This document shows, piece by piece, positions 18,446 through 28,016 of a stretch of DNA of 64,000 nucleotides. Both the position numbers and the translations under genes were made by a program. Source of the DNA: [Eubacterium] yurii subsp. margaretiae ATCC 43715 (GTDB taxonomy: Bacteria > Bacillota > Clostridia > Peptostreptococcales > Filifactoraceae); NCBI GenBank assembly GCA_000146855.1, contig GL405246.1:482778-546777 (forward strand), written 5' to 3'. How positions within the stretch are numbered: the first letter of the stretch is position 1; each line of letters opens with the position of its first letter. The notes beneath the pieces were generated by a model. The model was given only the letters and a program-made list of their open reading frames with translations, did not search any database and had not been told where the DNA came from.

Positions 18446-19645
18446 TTAATAATTGAGTATATGTCCCATTTTTTCTTGCTTTGTTTGTAAATAGAACAAG
18501 TCGTAAACAGTAGGCTGAATTTTGATAGGCACACGCTCTGATATCTCCATTCCAAAATCAGCTAACTGATATATCTTATCCGGATTATTTGTCAATAATC
18601 TCAAGGTCTTGACTCCCAAATCTCTAAGTATTTGAGCTCCTATATAATACTCTCTTTCATCACCTGCAAAGCCAAGTGCAAGATTTGCCTCCAAAGTATC
18701 CATACCTTGCTCTTGCAATTCGTAAGCCTTCAATTTATTTATCAGTCCTATTCCTCTGCCCTCCTGTCTCATGTAGAGTAGTATGCCCCTGCCTTCTCTT
18801 TCTATCTGTGTCATAGCTGATGCAAACTGCTCCCCGCAATCACATCGTAGTGAGCCAAAGGTATCTCCGGTTAGACATTCTGAGTGAACTCTGCAAAGTA
18901 CGTCCTTGCCATCTCCTATATCCCCCTTGACCAAGGCAACATGATGTTCACCGTTTAATCTGTTTACATAGCCGTAAGCAACAAATTCTCCGTATTTAGT
19001 AGGCATTTTATTCTTAGTTACAGCATCAACCAATTTTTCAAATCTCTTGCGGTAAGCCTGTAAATCCTTAATTGATATAATTTTTATATCCCATTTATCA
19101 GCCAATTCCATAAGGGCAGGTAATCTCATCATAGTTCCATCGTCTTGCATAATCTCACAGCAAAGGCCTACTTCCTTTAATCCTGCCAATCTCATAAGGT
19201 CAACAGTAGCCTCTGTATGACCGTTACGCTCTAAAACACCGTTTTTCCTTGCCAAAAGTGGAAACATATGTCCAGGCCTTCTAAAATCCTCCGGCTTCGC
19301 ATTATCATCTACGCATTTCATAGCAGTTATGGAACGTTCTGCTGCTGAGATGCCTGTTGTAGTATCGACATGGTCTATAGATACTGTAAAAGCTGTTTCG
19401 TGATTGTCCGTATTATTAGAGACCATCTGTGGTATCTGCAATTTCTTCACATAGTCTATAGACATAGGCATACATATCAAGCCCTTGCCATGAGTAGCCA
19501 TGAAATTAATATTTTGAGTTGTTGCAAACTCTGCTGCACAGATGAAATCTCCCTCATTTTCTCTGTCCTCATCGTCTACTACCAAAATCAACCTTCCTTT
19601 TTTTAACTCTTCCAAAGCTTCTTGGATTGTATTAAATTGACTCAT
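18446..19645 (-). CDS. ribBA: Bifunctional 3,4-dihydroxy-2-butanone-4-phosphate synthase / GTP cyclohydrolase II
   Basis: 399 residues. The RibB half (about 1-200) has [13 protein letters not shown] and the RRPGHMFPL loop. The RibA half has the zinc ligands in [17 protein letters not shown], followed by [10 protein letters not shown]. Both halves look complete. They provide the two entry precursors of riboflavin from ribulose 5-phosphate and GTP. ATG 19645 has AGGAG upstream. It lies third in the FMN-riboswitch operon. Confidence 0.96.
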   Translation of the reverse strand: MSQFNTIQEALEELKKGRLILVVDDEDRENEGDFICAAEFATTQNINFMATHGKGLICMPMSIDYVKKLQIPQMVSNNTDNHETAFTVSIDHVDTTTGISAAERSITAMKCVDDNAKPEDFRRPGHMFPLLARKNGVLERNGHTEATVDLMRLAGLKEVGLCCEIMQDDGTMMRLPALMELADKWDIKIISIKDLQAYRKRFEKLVDAVTKNKMPTKYGEFVAYGYVNRLNGEHHVALVKGDIGDGKDVLCRVHSECLTGDTFGSLRCDCGEQFASAMTQIEREGRGILLYMRQEGRGIGLINKLKAYELQEQGMDTLEANLALGFAGDEREYYIGAQILRDLGVKTLRLLTNNPDKIYQLADFGMEISERVPIKIQPTVYDLFYLQTKQEKMGHILNY

Positions 19646-19818
19646 TTTTATTCTCCTTATATAAAAAAATTAATAAAAATCAAATTTTATTATTTAGTTT
19701 TTTGCTTGAATAATATACTAATGCTAAAGTCTCTTTGAAAAGTCATTAAAATTCTTAGTATAATTCATTAATACAGATAAAAATAGTGTACAAAATCAAA
19801 TCTAAATGACTTCTTTAT

Positions 19819-20487
19819 TTAAAATCCGTATTTATCAAGGAAGTCCTTTGTAATACTGCCTGAAGATGTAACTTTATTAGAATAACTCCTACCTTTGAGA
19901 GTATCCGATAAGAAATGCTCTATATATTTTCCGACAATATCTACTTCCAAATTGACCTTGTCCCCAAGTTTGCGATACTTTAATATGGACACCTCCACTG
20001 TATGGGGAATTGCAGATATTATAAAAGTATCTTCGTTGACGCTCACTACAGTCAAACTCATACCGTCAACTGTAATAGAGCCTTTTTCTACTATATATCT
20101 GATAATCTTAGAGTCAGCCTTAATCGTATATAAGATAGCATTATCATCTCTTTGGATATATGTAATCTCTCCGGTTCCATCTACGTGACCTGATACGATA
20201 TGCCCTCCGAATCTGCCACCTACAGGCATTGCCCTCTCCAAATTGACAAAATCTCCTATGCCTATGTCGGAGAGTGAAGAGCGTTTAATCGTCTCATGCA
20301 TAACATCAGCAGAAAAACCTTGCTTATTAAAGCTAGTAACAGTAAGACAGATGCCGTTTACAGCAATACTGTCTCCTATATGAATATCTTCTAATATTTT
20401 ATTGGCAGCTATGCTCAAAATAGCTGAATGACTGCCTCTTTTTATAGAAGATACCTTGCCTGTTTCTTCAACAATACCTGTAAACAT
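19819..20487 (-). CDS. ribE: Riboflavin synthase, alpha subunit type
   Basis: 222 residues. The protein consists of two lumazine-binding repeats, the first opening MFTGIVEETGKV and ending with SGHVDGTG, the second beginning near residue 100. It converts two lumazines into riboflavin plus the pyrimidine substrate. AGGAGG lies four bases before ATG 20487; the in-frame TTG one codon earlier is too close to it. The RBS abuts the end of a family-2 repeat (20494-20617). C-terminal KDFLDKYGF is typical of clostridial members. Confidence 0.96.
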   Translation of the reverse strand: MFTGIVEETGKVSSIKRGSHSAILSIAANKILEDIHIGDSIAVNGICLTVTSFNKQGFSADVMHETIKRSSLSDIGIGDFVNLERAMPVGGRFGGHIVSGHVDGTGEITYIQRDDNAILYTIKADSKIIRYIVEKGSITVDGMSLTVVSVNEDTFIISAIPHTVEVSILKYRKLGDKVNLEVDIVGKYIEHFLSDTLKGRSYSNKVTSSGSITKDFLDKYGF

Positions 20488-20493
20488 CAATCC

Positions 20494-20617
20494 TCCTAAA
20501 TCTTCTAATAAAGTAATGGATAAAATTTCTTCAGTGTGTATAATAAGCCATAAATAACATACTATTATTTAAAACCATTGATGAAAATATACATAGATTA
20601 AATAGATAATAATATTA
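20494..20617. repeat. MITE-like element, family 2, diverged copy
   Basis: It fills the gap between ribD and ribE, from next to the ribE RBS to the ribD stop codon. Blocks shared with 726-858: TAATGGATAAAAT, a central CATAAATAACATACTATT-like stretch, and TACATAGATTAAATAGATAA. It is more decayed than the other two copies. Confidence 0.6.
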
Positions 20618-21712
20618 CTTATAAACTTCATATTCAAGCAAACAATCATCGTCAAATTTACTGATACTTGAAAGTTTCATTGATACACTTTCATTTGGAA
20701 AGGCAAGCCCATCACCTGCAATAGGAGTTTTAGCATTTGCTCCGCCAAAGAGTTTGGCTCCCACATATACCTGTACCTTATTCATCAAAGACGCTTTTAA
20801 GATAGACCAGTTAAGTTTTGCTCCTCCTTCAACAATTACGCTGTCTATCTTATTTTCGCCCAAGACTTTTATCAATTCAACAAGGTCTATGGATTCGCCG
20901 TCCTTTGGGATTTTAATCAATTTGCAACCATAAGCCTCGTACTGCCTCCATCTTGCATTATCTTCAGAGGCTGTTGCTATAAGTGTTGGGATTTCACTTG
21001 CAGTTTTTACGACATTGGAAGTAAATGGAGTTCTAAGCTTTGTGTCACATATAACTCTAAGCGGATTATTTCCGTTTTCAATTCTGCAATTAAGCATTGG
21101 ATTATCTTTTAGAACAGTTCCCACTCCGACCATGATTGCAGAGTATCTGTCTCTATCTCTATGTACCTGCTTCCTTGCTTTCTCGCCTGTAATCCATTTA
21201 GACTCCCCTGTGTATGTTGCAATCTTTCCGTCCGCAGTCATTGCATACTTCAAAATCACATAAGGTCTATTAGTCTTGATATAGTGAAAAAATACTGTGT
21301 TTAACTCATCACATTCTCTTTGTAATACTGATTGAGTTACTTTGATTTCACTATTTTTTAAGATTTGACTTCCCTTTCCGCTCACCTGTGGATTGGGATC
21401 AAATGAGCCAATTACTACATGTGAAATACCTGATTCTATGATTTTTGAAGTACAGGGTGGTTGCTTTCCAAAGTGACAGCATGGCTCAAGAGTCACATAC
21501 ATTGTAGCTCCATTTGGAGATACTTGACAATTGTCCAAGGCGTTTACTTCAGCATGGGCTTCACCATATTTTTCATGCCATCCTCTTCCAATAATTTGAT
21601 TGTCTTTGACTATTACAGCTCCTACTATGGGATTTGGTGAAGTCCTGCCTATACCATTTTTTGCTAAGTCTATGGCAAGTTTCATATATTTTTTGTCAAT
21701 ATCTTTTAACAT
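20615..21712 (-). CDS. ribD: Bifunctional riboflavin deaminase/reductase
   Basis: 365 residues. The N-terminal deaminase has the zinc motif GEAHAEVNAL and EPCCHFGKQPPC; the C-terminal reductase has SKWITGEKARKQVHRDR and SVIVEGGAKL. It deaminates and then reduces the pyrimidine made by GTP cyclohydrolase II. ATG 21712 with AAGGAAG six bases upstream. First gene of the rib operon; a 430-base leader with two repeat elements separates it from the riboswitch terminator. Its TAA stop coincides with the end of the family-2 repeat in the ribD-ribE gap. Confidence 0.96.
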   Translation of the reverse strand: MLKDIDKKYMKLAIDLAKNGIGRTSPNPIVGAVIVKDNQIIGRGWHEKYGEAHAEVNALDNCQVSPNGATMYVTLEPCCHFGKQPPCTSKIIESGISHVVIGSFDPNPQVSGKGSQILKNSEIKVTQSVLQRECDELNTVFFHYIKTNRPYVILKYAMTADGKIATYTGESKWITGEKARKQVHRDRDRYSAIMVGVGTVLKDNPMLNCRIENGNNPLRVICDTKLRTPFTSNVVKTASEIPTLIATASEDNARWRQYEAYGCKLIKIPKDGESIDLVELIKVLGENKIDSVIVEGGAKLNWSILKASLMNKVQVYVGAKLFGGANAKTPIAGDGLAFPNESVSMKLSSISKFDDDCLLEYEVYK

Positions 21713-21732
21713 ATCAGCTTCCTTTCTTTTGT

Positions 21733-21863
21733 TAATACTAAAATCTAATTAAATAATGGAAAATATATTTTTTGTGCAATTATAATAAAGTCATAAATAA
21801 TATGCTATTTTTTTAAAAATTATTTATGAAGATTATCCATAGATTAAATAGATAATAGTATAA
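21733..21863. repeat. MITE-like element, family 2, copy in the rib leader
   Basis: It matches 726-858 closely, including TAATACTAAAAT, TGTGCAAT.ATAATAAAGT and the right end GATTATCCATAGATTAAATA...TAGTATAA. It lies immediately upstream of the ribD RBS. Confidence 0.75.
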
Positions 21864-21961
21864 GCAATGTTTATAAAAATAATAAATTTATATCTTCCAT
21901 AAAGTAATACTTCATATAATATAAAATTCATGATAATTTGTATTTTATAAAATTTATGTAG

Positions 21962-22080
21962 TAATACTAAAAACCAATTAAATAGTCCAAAAATATATTA
22001 ATGGTGAGTTGTTAAAGGCTAAAAAAGATAATATTTCAATAAGTTTAAATATGTGACATTATAAATGGTGATTAGTATAA
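21962..22080. repeat. MITE-like element, family 1, copy in the rib leader
   Basis: 119 bases, from TAATACTAAAAACCAATTAA to ATGGTGATTAGTATAA, with ends that are imperfect inverted repeats of each other. Copies of the same family are at 13903-14136 and 47131-47248. Confidence 0.75.
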
Positions 22081-22111
22081 AAATAAATAACCCCCGAGTA
22101 TTCTTCGGGGG
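22079..22111 (-). terminator. Second hairpin in the rib leader, terminator-like
   Basis: A seven-base GC-rich stem (CCCCCGA/TCGGGGG, 22091-22111) is followed on the minus strand by TTATTTATTTTT. It lies downstream of the riboswitch terminator and upstream of ribD. Confidence 0.55.
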
Positions 22112-22141
22112 TAAATTGATTTACAAGTTGAAAGTTTCAAT

Positions 22142-22174
22142 AAAAAACTCCGAAATGTATTACATTTCAGAGCT
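22142..22174 (-). terminator. FMN riboswitch expression-platform terminator
   Basis: On the minus strand CTCTGAAATGT pairs with ACATTTCGGAG, followed by TTTTTT. It lies about 45 bases beyond the aptamer, as expected for transcriptional control. Confidence 0.75.
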
Positions 22175-22217
22175 GTTTTTATAATCAGAATTAAAACAAG
22201 TAGAACTTGTATATTTG

Positions 22218-22325
22218 TCTTCTCACATCCAGACTTTACTGTCGGCTTTGGAATTTCACCAAATCATGCCTATAAGGCTCGTGGGCTGTAACCACCGGTA
22301 GGGAATTGCACCCTGCCCCGAAGAA
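22218..22325 (-). ncRNA. FMN riboswitch (RFN element)
   Basis: The minus strand shows the conserved RFN blocks in order: CTTCGGGGCAGGGTG, AATTCCC, ACCGGTGGT, AGCCCACGAGCC, GGTGAAATTCC and CCGACAGTAAAGTCTGGATG, ending GAGAAGA, which pairs with the first block. FMN binding favours the downstream terminator, so it would reduce ribDE(BA)H transcription when flavin is plentiful. Confidence 0.97.
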
Positions 22326-22350
22326 AAATCATATTCATTTTTATGTGATA

Positions 22351-22379
22351 ATTATACACCTATTTATTAAGAAATACAA
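22351..22379 (-). promoter_or_regulatory. Promoter of the rib operon
   Basis: Minus strand: TTGTAT (22379-22374), 17 bases, TATAAT (22356-22351), which puts transcription start about 20 bases before the RFN element. The remaining stretch 22380-22660 is AT-rich with nothing else I can support. Confidence 0.65.
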
Positions 22380-22659
22380 TATTTATATTTTATTTATTAT
22401 AAAACGTTATATATAGTAATTAAAATAAAAAATATGAGTTAATTGACTAAATAAAAATTTTTCTGGTGTAAAAATTTAATAGCATTATATATTTCGATAG
22501 TTATCCCACAAATCCTTTAGTAATCATACTTAATTTTATTGATATTTTTATTTTTTACCATTCTTCTGAAAGTTAAGATTTGAGACAATCAAAGAAAAGT
22601 TCCATATAATTTAGCTATGAATTAATAAAATAGTAGTATCAAGTTTTACACAATTAGAA

Positions 22660-22700
22660 TAAAAAATATAGGACATCAAAATTACTTTGATATCCTATAT
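22660..22700 (-). terminator. Terminator overlapping the relA stop
   Basis: On the minus strand ATATAGGATATCAAA pairs with TTTGATGTCCTATAT (one mismatch) around five bases, then TTTTTT. The left arm lies inside the last relA codons. Confidence 0.75.
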
Positions 22701-24910
22701 ACTTCGTGTACGTCAGCTATTGATTTTAGCTTATGAATTATTTTTTTCATCTGTTCTTTGGTTTTCACTTCAAAGGATAAGTCCATTGTTGCTGTACTTC
22801 TTTCAATCTTTCTGGTATTAAGTGCCAAAATATTGACTTTTTCTGTCTTAAATAGACTGCTTATATCATATATGAGATCAGGTCTGTTATAAGCCTTGAT
22901 TTGGACTTCAACATCGAAGATATTGCTTTCTCCAACATTGTTCCAGTGTACTTCCACCAGCTCTTTATTGGAGTTTACCCTATCTCTCATTACGTTTGTA
23001 CAGTCGCTTCTGTGTACAGTTACACCTCTGTCCTTTGTAATATAGCCTACTATGTCATCTCCAGGTATAGGGTTACAGCATTTTGCAAGTCTGGTTAAGA
23101 TATTGTCCAGTCCTGTTACATTGACAAGTTGTTTACTATTCTTATATCTCTCCTGCTTGATTTCTTTTTTAGAATGGGCTTCTCTTTGTTTTTCTCTTAG
23201 CTCTTCAAGCTGTTTTTCCTTTAATTCTTTTAACTTATCTGCAAAATCCTTTTCGAAGATTTCTTTGAGCTTAATCATTACCTGATTCATGGTAAGCCCA
23301 CCGTAGCCTATAGCTGCATAGAGTTCTTCGTCATTAGGTTGAGAAAGGTGTTTTTCTACGGCTTGCAATGCTTTATTTCTTAAGAAATCTGCAATTGGAT
23401 AGCCGAGTTTTTTTACAGTGCTTTCAAGTAGCTCCCTGCCTTTTTCTATATTTTCTTCTCTCTTTTCCTTTTTAAACCATTGTTTTATCTTGGATTTAGT
23501 ATGTGAAGATTGAACTATGTTCAGCCAATCTCTACTCGGTCCCTTTGAGTTTGCTGATGTCATTATCTCGACTATCTGTCCGTTTTTGAGCTCGGTATCC
23601 AAAGGCACTATCTTGTTGTTTATCTTTGCTCCTACACATTTATTGCCAACATTGGTGTGTATCTTATATGCCATATCTATAGGAGTGGAGCCTGCAGGCA
23701 ATTCAATTATATCTCCTTTTGGAGTAAATACAAAGACTTGGTGAGAATAAAGGTCGGTTTTTAGCGACTGCATATATTCATCCGGATCTGTAACTTCTTT
23801 TTGCCAGTCCATAAGCTGTCTTAGCCAAGCAAGTTTCTTGTCCATTTCAGACTCATGCGGATCTATTCTGCCTTGTTTGTACTTCCAGTGAGCAGCTATA
23901 CCGTATTCAGCAGTCTTGTGCATTTCTTCTGTACGAATCTGTACTTCGACAAGCTCGCCACCAGGGCCAAATACTGTGGTATGGAGTGACTGGTAATTAT
24001 TTACCTTAGGATTTCCAATATAGTCTTTATTTCTGTCAGGTATAGGCTTCCACATACCATGGACTATACCCAATACCCAATAACATTCTGCCTTAGTCTG
24101 AACTATTACCCTTATAGCTAAGAAATCATAGATTTCTTCAAAAGCCTTGTTTTTAAACTTCATCTTCTTATATATGCTGTAGAGATTTTTTTCTCTGCCG
24201 TATATTTCAAAATGATTATTCGGTATTTCTTTTGCAAGATTTTCCTTGAGAAAGTCAATCATATCAGTAATATATGATTCCCTTTGATACAGCCTTCTCA
24301 TTATCTGTCTACGCATATCAAAGTAGAAATCAGGCTCAGTATATCTAAGGGCGATGTCTTCCATCTCCCATTTTATCTTAAACATACCCAGTCTTTCAGC
24401 AATAGGAGCAAATATTTCCAAGGTTTCTTTAGATTTGATTACAGCCTTGTATGGTGGCATAAACTTGAGCGTACGCATATTATGCAGTCTGTCTGCAAGT
24501 TTAATTAGGACGACTCTAATGTCATCTCCCATTGCCATAAACATCTTTCTAAGATTTTCAGCCTGATTTTCTTCCTTGGTTTTGTAGGCAATCTTACCAA
24601 GTTTTGTAACTCCGTCGACTAGTTTGGCTATCTCTTCTCCAAACATGGATTTCATTTGATCGCTGGTTACTTCTGTATCTTCCACCACATCGTGCATGAG
24701 TCCGGCTGCTATGGACGCTACGTCCAATTCGAGCTCTGCAAGTATGTTTGCTACCTCAACAGGATGTATTATATATTTTTCTCCTGAGCGACGTACCTGT
24801 CCCTCGTGTTTTGATTTTGCATATTCAAATGCCTTTTCTATTATGGATACATCAGCTTCGGGATTATAGGTCTTTACTTTTTGAATCAAGTTTTCAATCA
24901 ATGTATTCAT
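22682..24910 (-). CDS. relA: Bifunctional (p)ppGpp synthetase/hydrolase
   Basis: 742 residues. The HD hydrolase domain carries HDVVEDTEVT (about 72-81); the synthetase domain has YQSLHTTVFGPGG (about 300) with EVQIRT; next come TGS (VFTPKGDIIELP, about 395) and a C-terminal ACT domain with AKCCNPIPGDDIVGYIT. This is the long Rel form that both makes and breaks the alarmone. It follows apt by 14 bases, the common Firmicute order recJ-apt-relA. It ends within the hairpin at 22660-22700. Confidence 0.97.
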   Translation of the reverse strand: MNTLIENLIQKVKTYNPEADVSIIEKAFEYAKSKHEGQVRRSGEKYIIHPVEVANILAELELDVASIAAGLMHDVVEDTEVTSDQMKSMFGEEIAKLVDGVTKLGKIAYKTKEENQAENLRKMFMAMGDDIRVVLIKLADRLHNMRTLKFMPPYKAVIKSKETLEIFAPIAERLGMFKIKWEMEDIALRYTEPDFYFDMRRQIMRRLYQRESYITDMIDFLKENLAKEIPNNHFEIYGREKNLYSIYKKMKFKNKAFEEIYDFLAIRVIVQTKAECYWVLGIVHGMWKPIPDRNKDYIGNPKVNNYQSLHTTVFGPGGELVEVQIRTEEMHKTAEYGIAAHWKYKQGRIDPHESEMDKKLAWLRQLMDWQKEVTDPDEYMQSLKTDLYSHQVFVFTPKGDIIELPAGSTPIDMAYKIHTNVGNKCVGAKINNKIVPLDTELKNGQIVEIMTSANSKGPSRDWLNIVQSSHTKSKIKQWFKKEKREENIEKGRELLESTVKKLGYPIADFLRNKALQAVEKHLSQPNDEELYAAIGYGGLTMNQVMIKLKEIFEKDFADKLKELKEKQLEELREKQREAHSKKEIKQERYKNSKQLVNVTGLDNILTRLAKCCNPIPGDDIVGYITKDRGVTVHRSDCTNVMRDRVNSNKELVEVHWNNVGESNIFDVEVQIKAYNRPDLIYDISSLFKTEKVNILALNTRKIERSTATMDLSFEVKTKEQMKKIIHKLKSIADVHEVYRISK

Positions 24911-24924
24911 CCCCTTTATGGTAG

Positions 24925-25446
24925 TTATTCTTCGTCATATTTTACCAGAGAATTGATATGATACTTCTTCAATTTCTCTCTTGGGTTTAAAAAAGTAAGT
25001 TCTATCAAAAATTCCATAGCGGAAACATTAGCACCTATGTCTTCTAGTAACTTTGATACAGCAAAAACAGTACCTCCGGTTGCAAGCAAATCGTCAACTA
25101 TAGCTACGTTTGAGCCTTTTTCTATGGCATCCTTGTGTATTTCCAGGATGTCTGTACCATATTCAAGATCATATTCCTTTTGGATGACTTCACCTGGAAG
25201 TTTGCCTTTTTTTCTGACAGGGACAAATCCAACTCCAAGAGCGTAGGCAACGGCACTTCCCATCAAAAATCCTCTCGCTTCAGGTCCTACTATATAGTCT
25301 ATTTTTTTATCTTTCAAATCGGATACTATTTCGTCAACTGCCTGTTTAAAAGCGTCCTTATCCTTAATAAGTGTCGTTATATCTCTAAAAACTATACCTT
25401 CTTTTGGGAAATTGGGTATCTGTCTTATCTTGTCTCTCAAATCCAT
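24925..25446 (-). CDS. apt: Adenine phosphoribosyltransferase
   Basis: 173 residues, the family's usual length. [16 protein letters not shown] opens the protein and [14 protein letters not shown] (about 112-125) is the PRPP-binding loop. It salvages adenine to AMP. AAAGGAGAT lies just before ATG 25446; the gene starts 12 bases after the recJ stop. Confidence 0.97.
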   Translation of the reverse strand: MDLRDKIRQIPNFPKEGIVFRDITTLIKDKDAFKQAVDEIVSDLKDKKIDYIVGPEARGFLMGSAVAYALGVGFVPVRKKGKLPGEVIQKEYDLEYGTDILEIHKDAIEKGSNVAIVDDLLATGGTVFAVSKLLEDIGANVSAMEFLIELTFLNPREKLKKYHINSLVKYDEE

Positions 25447-25458
25447 GGGAAATCTCCT

Positions 25459-27798
25459 TTAGCTTAATAAAGCGAAATACTCTTCCAATTTTTGATAAAT
25501 TATGTTTTCATTTAGATTTTGTCTGGAAGTGCTTAGATTAATTTTTGTGTAAATTTTATTATATTGAAAATCGTGCTTTATGTCAATAAGATTAAGTTTT
25601 ACAAGCAGGTTATTAATGATAAAAAATAAGAGCAAATCTATGTTTAAAAAATCAACTACATCTGCAATCTTAAGCTCGCTGTTTTGATATTTCTTGTAGA
25701 AATTATACAAAATAACCATACTTTCCCTTATATTATATCCTCCAAATTTAAGGTTGAATTTCTTAAAATCAGCACTGTATTTTTTTATATCTTTTGAAAA
25801 AATTGCTTTTTCTATCTTTTGAATATTATCGCATAATACTATATTATCAAAAGAGTTAAGCTCAGTCTTGTCAAGTAGAGGAAAGAGCAGTATTGTATTT
25901 TTGCCATCATTTTGACTATTATCTTGATAAAATTGCAGTTTTTCATCTTGAAATAAATTTTTTAAATAAAAATATGACTCATAGCTATAACAAAGGTAGG
26001 CTGTCTTATCATCAAGTGATGTCATATCTTCTATTGGCAAGATATCAAAGTCGTAATCCACTAGGTCAAACTTGTATCCCATCTCAAGGTAGGAAAAGTT
26101 GTCCTTGACAATGTTGTAAATCTCACTTGAGTCTTGATAGTAGTCATAAGAATAATATATCTCCTGTATCATCATCTGAATACTTACATTGTCATTATAT
26201 ACATTCTTATTCATCCTAAAGATTATATCTACTTTCTTTGAAAAGTCCAAGTCCTTATACTTGTCATAAGCGTTGAACTTAAGCATATCTTTTCTTGTGC
26301 TCTTTGTCCTTGCCTTGAAATGTGTCTTGTCTTTTCCTATAAATTGTGGATTTTCAAGCCTTACATTGCTCACCATAAAGGTAGGTCTTATATTGGATAT
26401 ACCAAAAGGCTCAAATAACTGCATTTTCTCATAATTTTCAAGTTCTATCATCTGTGGTTCAATGAGATAGTCTACTTCTGTAGGCAAGATAAAATCTTCT
26501 GTTTTCAGATAATTTTTCGCATATCTGTTCATAGATTTGACTAATTTTTTAATATTTGATTTTTTTATAGAAAATCCTGCTGCCATATCGTGACCGCCAA
26601 ATTTTTCCAATAAGTCACTCATTGATGACAAGGCGTTAAAGATGTTGAAATTGCCTATACTTCTGCAAGATGCGTGTCCAACACCGTCTTCTATAGCTAT
26701 TACTATTGCAGGCTTGGAAAAATCATCGACCAGTCTTGACGCCACTATGCCAATTACACCAACATCCCAGTCTTCATCATAAGACACTATTACATTGTCA
26801 TCTTTTTGGCTCTCTGACTGTTTAAGAGAGCTTTCGTATATGGACTTTACCATTTCCTGACGCTGATAATTGAGTTGATTCAGCTTTGATGCGTAGGTCT
26901 TTGCCTCTATCTCATTTTTAGCCATATACAGTCTTACTGCCAGATAGGCACTGTCTATTCTTCCGGCAGAATTTATCCTAGGCGCTATTGCAAATCCAAT
27001 AGAATCCTCGTCAACTTGTTTTTGATTTAACCTAGATTCACTTAGCAGGGCTCTTATGCCCAAGTTTTCACATCTGTCTTTTATACTTTGGATTGCATTT
27101 TTCACTATAATTCTATTTTCACCGTTTATCTCCATGATGTCAGCTATAGTGGCTATTCCAGCAATTTCTAGGATTTCAGCTGTCTGAGCCATGTTTTTTT
27201 TATTAAGAAGACATCTTGACAGCTTGTACGCTATTCCGGCACCGCAGAGATTTTTATAGGGATACTTGCAGTTTTTCCTATGAGGATTGACTATGGCATA
27301 AGCAGGTGGCAGTACATCCGGCACTTGGTGATGGTCTGTTATTATAACTTCCATACCAAGGTCATTTGCAAATTGTACTTCATCTACTGCTGTTATTCCG
27401 CAGTCAACAGTTATTATCAGGCTTATATCACCTTGTTTTATTGTTTCTATAGCAGTCTTATTTAATCCATATCCCTCTTTTTTTCTATGAGGTATGTAGT
27501 AGGTGACGTTTTTATATCCCAAGATGTCAAAAGTCTTGAGCAAAATGGCAGTCGCACTCGTGCCATCTACATCGTAGTCACCGTATATACATATTTTTTT
27601 ATTTTCACTCATTATAGATAGGATTTTGTCTACAGATTTTGGCATATCGTGCATCGACATTGCGTCATGTTCATCATCTACGCTTGGAGAGAAGAACTCT
27701 TCCCTTGTCATATTATATATATTTCTCTCATCAAATAGGTTGTCAAAATCTATTTGATTGTTGGAAATATTTCGTATTATATATTTTTTGTCAGCCAT
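25459..27798 (-). CDS. recJ: Single-stranded-DNA-specific exonuclease RecJ
   Basis: 779 residues. The DHH phosphoesterase motifs are KICIYGDYDVDGTSATAILL, IITVDCGI and ITDHHQVPD in the first 170 residues, followed by the DHHA1 part with GGHDMAAGFS (about 430). The long C-terminus is a clostridial extension. It degrades ssDNA 5' to 3' in repair and recombination. ATG 27798 is chosen because AAAGGAGGTG precedes it; a 12-codon longer form has no RBS. First gene of recJ-apt-relA. Confidence 0.96.
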   Translation of the reverse strand: MADKKYIIRNISNNQIDFDNLFDERNIYNMTREEFFSPSVDDEHDAMSMHDMPKSVDKILSIMSENKKICIYGDYDVDGTSATAILLKTFDILGYKNVTYYIPHRKKEGYGLNKTAIETIKQGDISLIITVDCGITAVDEVQFANDLGMEVIITDHHQVPDVLPPAYAIVNPHRKNCKYPYKNLCGAGIAYKLSRCLLNKKNMAQTAEILEIAGIATIADIMEINGENRIIVKNAIQSIKDRCENLGIRALLSESRLNQKQVDEDSIGFAIAPRINSAGRIDSAYLAVRLYMAKNEIEAKTYASKLNQLNYQRQEMVKSIYESSLKQSESQKDDNVIVSYDEDWDVGVIGIVASRLVDDFSKPAIVIAIEDGVGHASCRSIGNFNIFNALSSMSDLLEKFGGHDMAAGFSIKKSNIKKLVKSMNRYAKNYLKTEDFILPTEVDYLIEPQMIELENYEKMQLFEPFGISNIRPTFMVSNVRLENPQFIGKDKTHFKARTKSTRKDMLKFNAYDKYKDLDFSKKVDIIFRMNKNVYNDNVSIQMMIQEIYYSYDYYQDSSEIYNIVKDNFSYLEMGYKFDLVDYDFDILPIEDMTSLDDKTAYLCYSYESYFYLKNLFQDEKLQFYQDNSQNDGKNTILLFPLLDKTELNSFDNIVLCDNIQKIEKAIFSKDIKKYSADFKKFNLKFGGYNIRESMVILYNFYKKYQNSELKIADVVDFLNIDLLLFFIINNLLVKLNLIDIKHDFQYNKIYTKINLSTSRQNLNENIIYQKLEEYFALLS

Positions 27799-27824
27799 TT
27801 GCACCTCCTTTGTCGATGTGATAC

Positions 27825-27853
27825 ATTTTATCACAAATTCGCCTAAATTGTAA
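27825..27853 (-). promoter_or_regulatory. Promoter for recJ-apt-relA
   Basis: Minus strand: TTACAA (27853-27848), 17 bases, TAAAAT (27830-27825), divergent from fliD. Confidence 0.5.
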
Positions 27854-27945
27854 TAAGAAATGCGAGATTGACATAAAAAAGTTACAAAAAGTTTTTATTA
27901 AGTCTTATTTTTAAAACTTATACTATTATATTTGTAAAAATAGCT

Positions 27946-27972
27946 TATAAAAAATGAAATAACTGACGATAT
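27946..27972 (+). promoter_or_regulatory. Possible sigma-28 (SigD/FliA) promoter for fliD
   Basis: GACGATAT (27965-27972) differs by one base from the SigD -10 GCCGATAT. TATA lies 15 bases upstream where TAAA is expected (a TAAA two bases later gives 13). A late flagellar gene is where such a promoter is expected. Confidence 0.4.
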
Positions 27973-28016
27973 AATTCTAAGACATGAGGTCGTAAATTTA
28001 GTTAGGGGGGTATTAT

